Of a DNA stretch of 64,000 bases, positions 59,701 through 64,000 are shown in pieces. Position 1 is the stretch's first letter. Every line of letters begins with the position of its first letter. Position numbers and translations under genes: made by a program. The notes beneath the pieces are model-generated. The model did no database searches. It saw only the letters and a program-made list of their open reading frames with translations, and was not told the origin of the DNA. The stretch spans positions 228,641 to 292,640 of the forward strand of contig JACBWW010000086.1 in NCBI GenBank assembly GCA_020086605.1, given 5' to 3'. This DNA comes from Lanius collurio (taxonomy: Eukaryota; Chordata; Aves; Passeriformes; Laniidae).

Positions 59701-60960
59701 GCAGGGGGAAAGCAGGACTCACACCTCTGTGGCAAGAAATAAGGAACGTGTAACAACCACGAGCTTCTTATTGCACAGCCTAAAATCCACCAGAAGCACA
59801 TGAGAAGAAAAGAGTGTCATCATGACTGTGAAGCTCCTGGAAGTTCATTGCTTTGTCCTCTTTGTAGTTTGCTCTCCAGCTGGAAGGGCTCATGTCTGGG
59901 ATGGAAACATGGAGAAACCCCACTCTGCAGGACCAACAGCAGGTGGATCACTGCAGGAGGGAAAAGAAAAAGAGGGCACCTAAGGGCTGTACTGGCACTG
60001 GTCACACCCGAGCTGGGGGAGATGCCAAGATACTCTCCACATCTGCTGGGAAAGAGCTGCACATGCAGAGAGTTCCCTTCACAAGATGGAACTGGCACAT
60101 CACTGTGCCAAGCTGAGATTTGGGGTGGATTTTGGCTCCTGCTGCATGGCCCCCTCTCACTCCCTGCATCCAGCAATTTTCAAATCTGGGCTTTTGCTCA
60201 GGTCTCACCACTCACCAGGAGGGGATTGCAGGAGTTAAACTCCTTGTTGCAAAGCAGAGATTCCATTTCCCTCTGGTCTTAAGCAGCTTCAATCCATCTT
60301 TCTGCATTACAGAGCCCGTGCTGATTGTTCTGCTGTAGTGAGTAATAACAACTTGTACTTTGCAGATTCCCCCAGGGACCCACAATCCTGGCTCTGCTGC
60401 ATCACTGCCTCCACAGGGCAGGCACACAGCTGTAAGCACCCCCAGAGAGGGACAGGGCTGCAGGAAAAACACACAAAGAATTTGGGTGGGAAGGTGTCAA
60501 GAGCCAAGGGCACCAGGATGTGGCTGATGGCCACGGGGAAATTGGAGTGCCCAGTCCTGTGAGGTATGGACATCACAGGATGGGGGACACAGAGAGAGTA
60601 GGGGGGATATCAGGAATTTCTTCCATCCCAAAAGCTGCACAGACAGGTTTACTCCAAGGGGATCCATTACCAGAGTTAACAGCTGATTTTTACCACAAGA
60701 CCTGGGTTGATGAAATAAATATCAATCTCTGCACATTTTTTTACATGCAGATAGTTAAAAAGAGAAAAAAAACCTGCTAAACAGAGATGGCTTTGCTTTA
60801 TGTCCAAGCTTTGCAAGGCACTTTGCCAAAACTAGAAAAGATATTATTTCCAGAACCAATATTTAATAAAGATGTTGTCTTCTATTTCAAGGCCAACAGC
60901 TGGAACTGGAATCCATTTCCAGATATGGGCACTAACTTGCAATGGCCCAGATTTGCTCAG
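59701..60960. other. Unique non-coding sequence
   Basis: No gene or repeat recognised; the 160-codon frame at 59800-60282 shows no domain. Confidence 0.42.
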
Positions 60961-61115
60961 CAACCTTTTTTAATTGTGGGCATTAGCAGATTATGGGTAC
61001 TTTTGTAGCAGGTCCATAAAACACTGCTTTGTAATCTCCTGTACGCATTAGGGTCCAGATTATCATGCTTGTAGTTGATAATAACAGAGAAGAGATTGCC
61101 TGGACCCCTGGGAAA
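60961..61115. promoter_or_regulatory. Candidate conserved regulatory block
   Basis: Contains TTTTAATTGTGGGCATTAGC, GTAATCTCCTGTACGC and GATTATCATGCTTG, dense in homeodomain/GATA-type words. Composition-based call. Confidence 0.28.
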
Positions 61116-62329
61116 TCCAAGAGAGGCACCTGGTAGAGGCAGCAGCACGCAGTGCTGGGACACGTGCAGGGCATGGTGCACACGGCAGAGCACCCCCAAA
61201 CCACCCCTCAGCTGTGCTGGCAAACACTGAGGCACAAACAGCTCCATTTCTCTTCTTCCTAGCTCAGATTTTGGGTGGGGGCTCTGACTGTTTCAGCTCC
61301 CTGTTCTGGAAAGACATGGGCTCTCCTTCTTTCATCCTAGATGAAAGGAGGTGGTTACATGCACCAGTTTCTAAATCAGCTTGTAGCAAAATAAAAAATC
61401 ATTAAGAAGGTGCAGGTCTGCCTTGCAGCCAGCTCACTGCCGAGCTGGGGACTTGCTCAGTCAGCAGCAGGGAGGAAAGGTGTCCCACATACCTTCCAAG
61501 AGGAACGGGGAGCACTGGAAGCACAAAGCTTTCAGTGGAAGGTCACTAGATGGCCCCAGATCTTCCTCTGTAGCAATCACCAGGATTCCAGCTCTGGGAG
61601 CCTGGTCCACTCCTCCTACAGCCTGACCCCAAAGGAGCAGCATGTCCTGGCAAGCGGGGCACCGAGTGACAACCAGGGATACTTGCCAAGATATCTTGAG
61701 CAAAGTATGTACCCCCTGATGGCTTTTTCTGCTCCTGGCCTTTGGCTGCCAAGGGCTGGAGAGCCTGGTGTGTATCTGGGCAGTGCCAGGGTCTGCAAGG
61801 CACTGACCTCATACAGATAAAGGACCAGGAGTCTGATTATGTACAAACTCACATCATCCCACTGCCAGGCTGCTGCAAAACCCTCAGAGGGGAAAGAGCC
61901 ATCTACATTTATTCCTCAAGTTAAATCACTGCTGGATCTGGGCCTGCAGTGGTGTTTTGTTGGAGCTGGAATTATGTCCACGCAGGTCAGGCTCCTCTGC
62001 ATCTCTGTTTCAGTTTCAGCTGTTTGGGCAGGACCAGAATTAGTCTGTGAGCAGTTACGTGGGTCTAAATCACCACTAAATTCCTCTGGATTGAGCAGAT
62101 GCTTCTGTGGAGAACAAGCCAAAGGAAGAGTTGGTTTTATACCCCAGCTCCTGCACGAAATGATGGCCCCAAGGAAGAGGCACAAAGGTACACGGGGACT
62201 TCAGGAGTGCTGGGGTAAGTGATCAGTTAATAGAGGCAAATGATCTTTTCCTTTCTCCTGGATCAGCTCTTTGTTCAAGTGGTGAAATGGGACCCGTTCC
62301 CTGTAATTGCTCTGCTCTTGCACACAACT
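61116..62329. other. Unique non-coding sequence
   Basis: No gene recognised apart from the CTCF-like word at 61543-61556. Confidence 0.42.
61543..61556 (+). promoter_or_regulatory. CTCF-like motif
   Basis: TCACTAGATGGCCC matches 12 of 14 positions of the CTCF core CCASYAGRKGGCRS. A single site by sequence only; chance is possible. Confidence 0.3.
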
Positions 62330-62480
62330 GCTGTCTCCCACGTGTGGCTTGTTGACATTTAAATAAATTGCAATTATTTCGACAAAGTAGATTGCAGGGA
62401 CTCCAGAGAAAGTGGGTCAAAAATACGTCCAGGAGCATCTGCAATGTATTTAACACATGATTATAACAGGGCAGGATGAG
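62330..62480. promoter_or_regulatory. Candidate conserved regulatory block
   Basis: Contains GACATTTAAATAAATTGCAA, TTATTTCGACAAAG and AAAAATACGTCC with CpGs in AT-rich DNA; a CACGTG E-box lies at 62339-62344. Conservation inferred. Confidence 0.3.
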
Positions 62481-64000
62481 GAGGAGAGTAGGTGCTGACA
62501 ATAATGGATGCAGCATGGGGCTGGAGACAGCCCAGCACAGCCCCACACCATGGTGGGATCCTTGGCTCAGCCAGCAGGAGCCAAAGGCTCCCAGCCCTGG
62601 GATGGAGGAGACAGCAGTGGTGCAAATGGAAAACCCAGAGGGGACGAGAGCAAACAGAACCACTTGTGCTCTGCGAGTGAAGAACATCTTGGCCAAAGTC
62701 TTCAGCTCTCCTTCCTTCTGCAGGGGCAGTCAGGGACTCCAGAGGAGGCTGAGGGCTTTGATTTCCCATCTCACACTGCCTGTGGCCAGGACATGGGGGC
62801 CCTGCTGTCCCTCCAGACTCCAACTTTTCCTCTTTCCTCACTCCCTGGAGCCTTCTCTGTGCCCCATTCCCCTCTTCTTTGCCCTCCGATCTCTTGGAGA
62901 GGATTTGTCCTTTTGCCCACATCAGTCTGGGTTCCTGAGATCCAGGCTGGAAACTGCACACCCTGGATTGCTCCTTCCACCTGGGGGGTTTCATGAGCAA
63001 TCCAGGATGGCTGCTCCCTGCTGCCTTGCCAGGTGTAGGATATAATAGGTGGTGCTGGAGCATCCAGGGGACAACATATTCCTTGATGCCACATCTGTCA
63101 CAGCTCACACAGACAGACCTGCCCCTCGTGTAGGTCACTGACAGCACAGAAAGCTTTGATCTGAGGCAGAAATAGAGCACTGAGTGCAAGTAAAGAGGCA
63201 GAGGTTTTAGAGAACACTAAAGAAGGGTGGATGCCATCACAAGAAGCACAAGAACAATGCAGAAATGCACTTTCAAAAAGATCTCCCAGTGTACCCCCAC
63301 AGTCTTCCTTATCTCTCATTCTACTGGAAAGACTTTGCCTTCTCCCCATACCACAAACCTTTTCCTTGTTTTGTTTCCCAATACATCAAAATGTCTTCCT
63401 GCAAGTGTAAAACTCTTTAGATGAGGGGAAAACAAAATCGATTTGAAATCACAGCTGCTGGGAGTCTCTGGCGCACACACACACTGTCTGCTGACATTTT
63501 CTGTAGCTCTTTTCCCAGTGAAATCTGTCTCAAGCAGAGCCCAAGGGGGCTAGTAACAAATCAGTTGCCTGGTGCACAAGTGATTTTTTTTAACTACAGG
63601 TCCAACACAACTGCACTGGAAACCACAGGTTTAGTCTCACTTGGATCATTAAAAAAAAAAGGGCTGTTTGTTAAAAAGTATGGGTTTTCAGGGATTTGTG
63701 GTTCTGAACCAACCTGGGTTCATTGCATATTCAATCCTGGTTTGTTCTGACAAGCAGTAGAGCTACTGCATTCCCACCAGGCTGGCATTCCTCTGGGCAC
63801 TGAGCAGTCACCATCTGAGTGGGGAATTGACTGAAAGATGGGAGCTTCTGCTGTCAAACACTCTGTGAGGGAGGGACACCACTTGTGCCTTATGCCTTCC
63901 CCTCCTTTTTCAGCTTTCTTCACCATCACCAGAATTTTAGTCAGTTTTCATACATAGAATTGGAAGTCTTTTAAGCCATTTGATTTCCAGCAGCTGAAGT
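62481..64000. other. Unique non-coding sequence
   Basis: No gene recognised. Overlapping frames on both strands (up to 242 codons at 62461-63189, minus) have no domain and conflict with each other. A short CA run is at 63474-63485. Confidence 0.42.

Noticed and set aside
62461..63189. 242-codon minus-strand frame and overlapping 189- and 162-codon plus-strand frames
   Set aside because: Mutually overlapping frames on both strands with no recognisable domain, no start context and no splice logic; GC-moderate chance.

Overview
The window reads as non-coding DNA from a bird, most likely a songbird (passerine). The pointers are many CR1 LINE pieces with avian-type 3' ends, a tRNA-Ile/CR1-tailed SINE that matches what I know of TguSINE1 from zebra finch, several solo retroviral LTRs, and moderate GC with many AT-rich, enhancer-like blocks. 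Bacterial, plasmid and phage features are absent. No complete protein-coding gene can be supported. The long open frames are stop-free minisatellite, LTR sequence or chance, with one short exon-like segment (58428-58665) as the best exception.

Layout. 1-11 kb: the 3' part of an LTR (family A) at the left edge, a 0.56-kb CR1, a complete solo LTR of a second family (B, 4563-5244, 5-bp target duplication), a MIR-like fragment and a complete solo family-A LTR (10487-11184). 12-18 kb: a second MIR-like fragment, several AT-rich blocks with homeodomain/AP-1-type motifs, and a CpG-enriched patch near 18 kb. 19-22 kb: GC-rich unique sequence, then a reversed family-B LTR (21247-21922) that still carries its primer-binding site, unusually extended along the tRNA-Lys 3' half. 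22-34 kb: candidate conserved blocks (strongest at 28085-28390) and small CR1 pieces. 34419-34531: a 113-bp foldback element with perfect 45-bp arms and a 6-bp direct repeat at its edges. 36-45 kb: unique sequence, a short tandem duplication and more enhancer-like blocks. 45.9-48.6 kb: five CR1 pieces in one orientation around a 396-bp minisatellite of 12-bp units. 49-64 kb: enhancer-like blocks, the tRNA-Ile SINE (53973-54113), a further CR1, a third family-A solo LTR (55798-56472), the exon-like segment and more unique DNA.

Interpretation. The pattern fits a long intergenic or intronic stretch near a developmental regulator: few genes, many AT-rich blocks with POU/homeodomain-type motifs, and a slow build-up of retroelements. 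The conservation of those blocks is inferred from composition and motifs only, since no alignment could be run. The most unusual items are the 113-bp foldback element, the extended tRNA-Lys match beside the family-B LTR, the 12-bp minisatellite and the exon-like segment.
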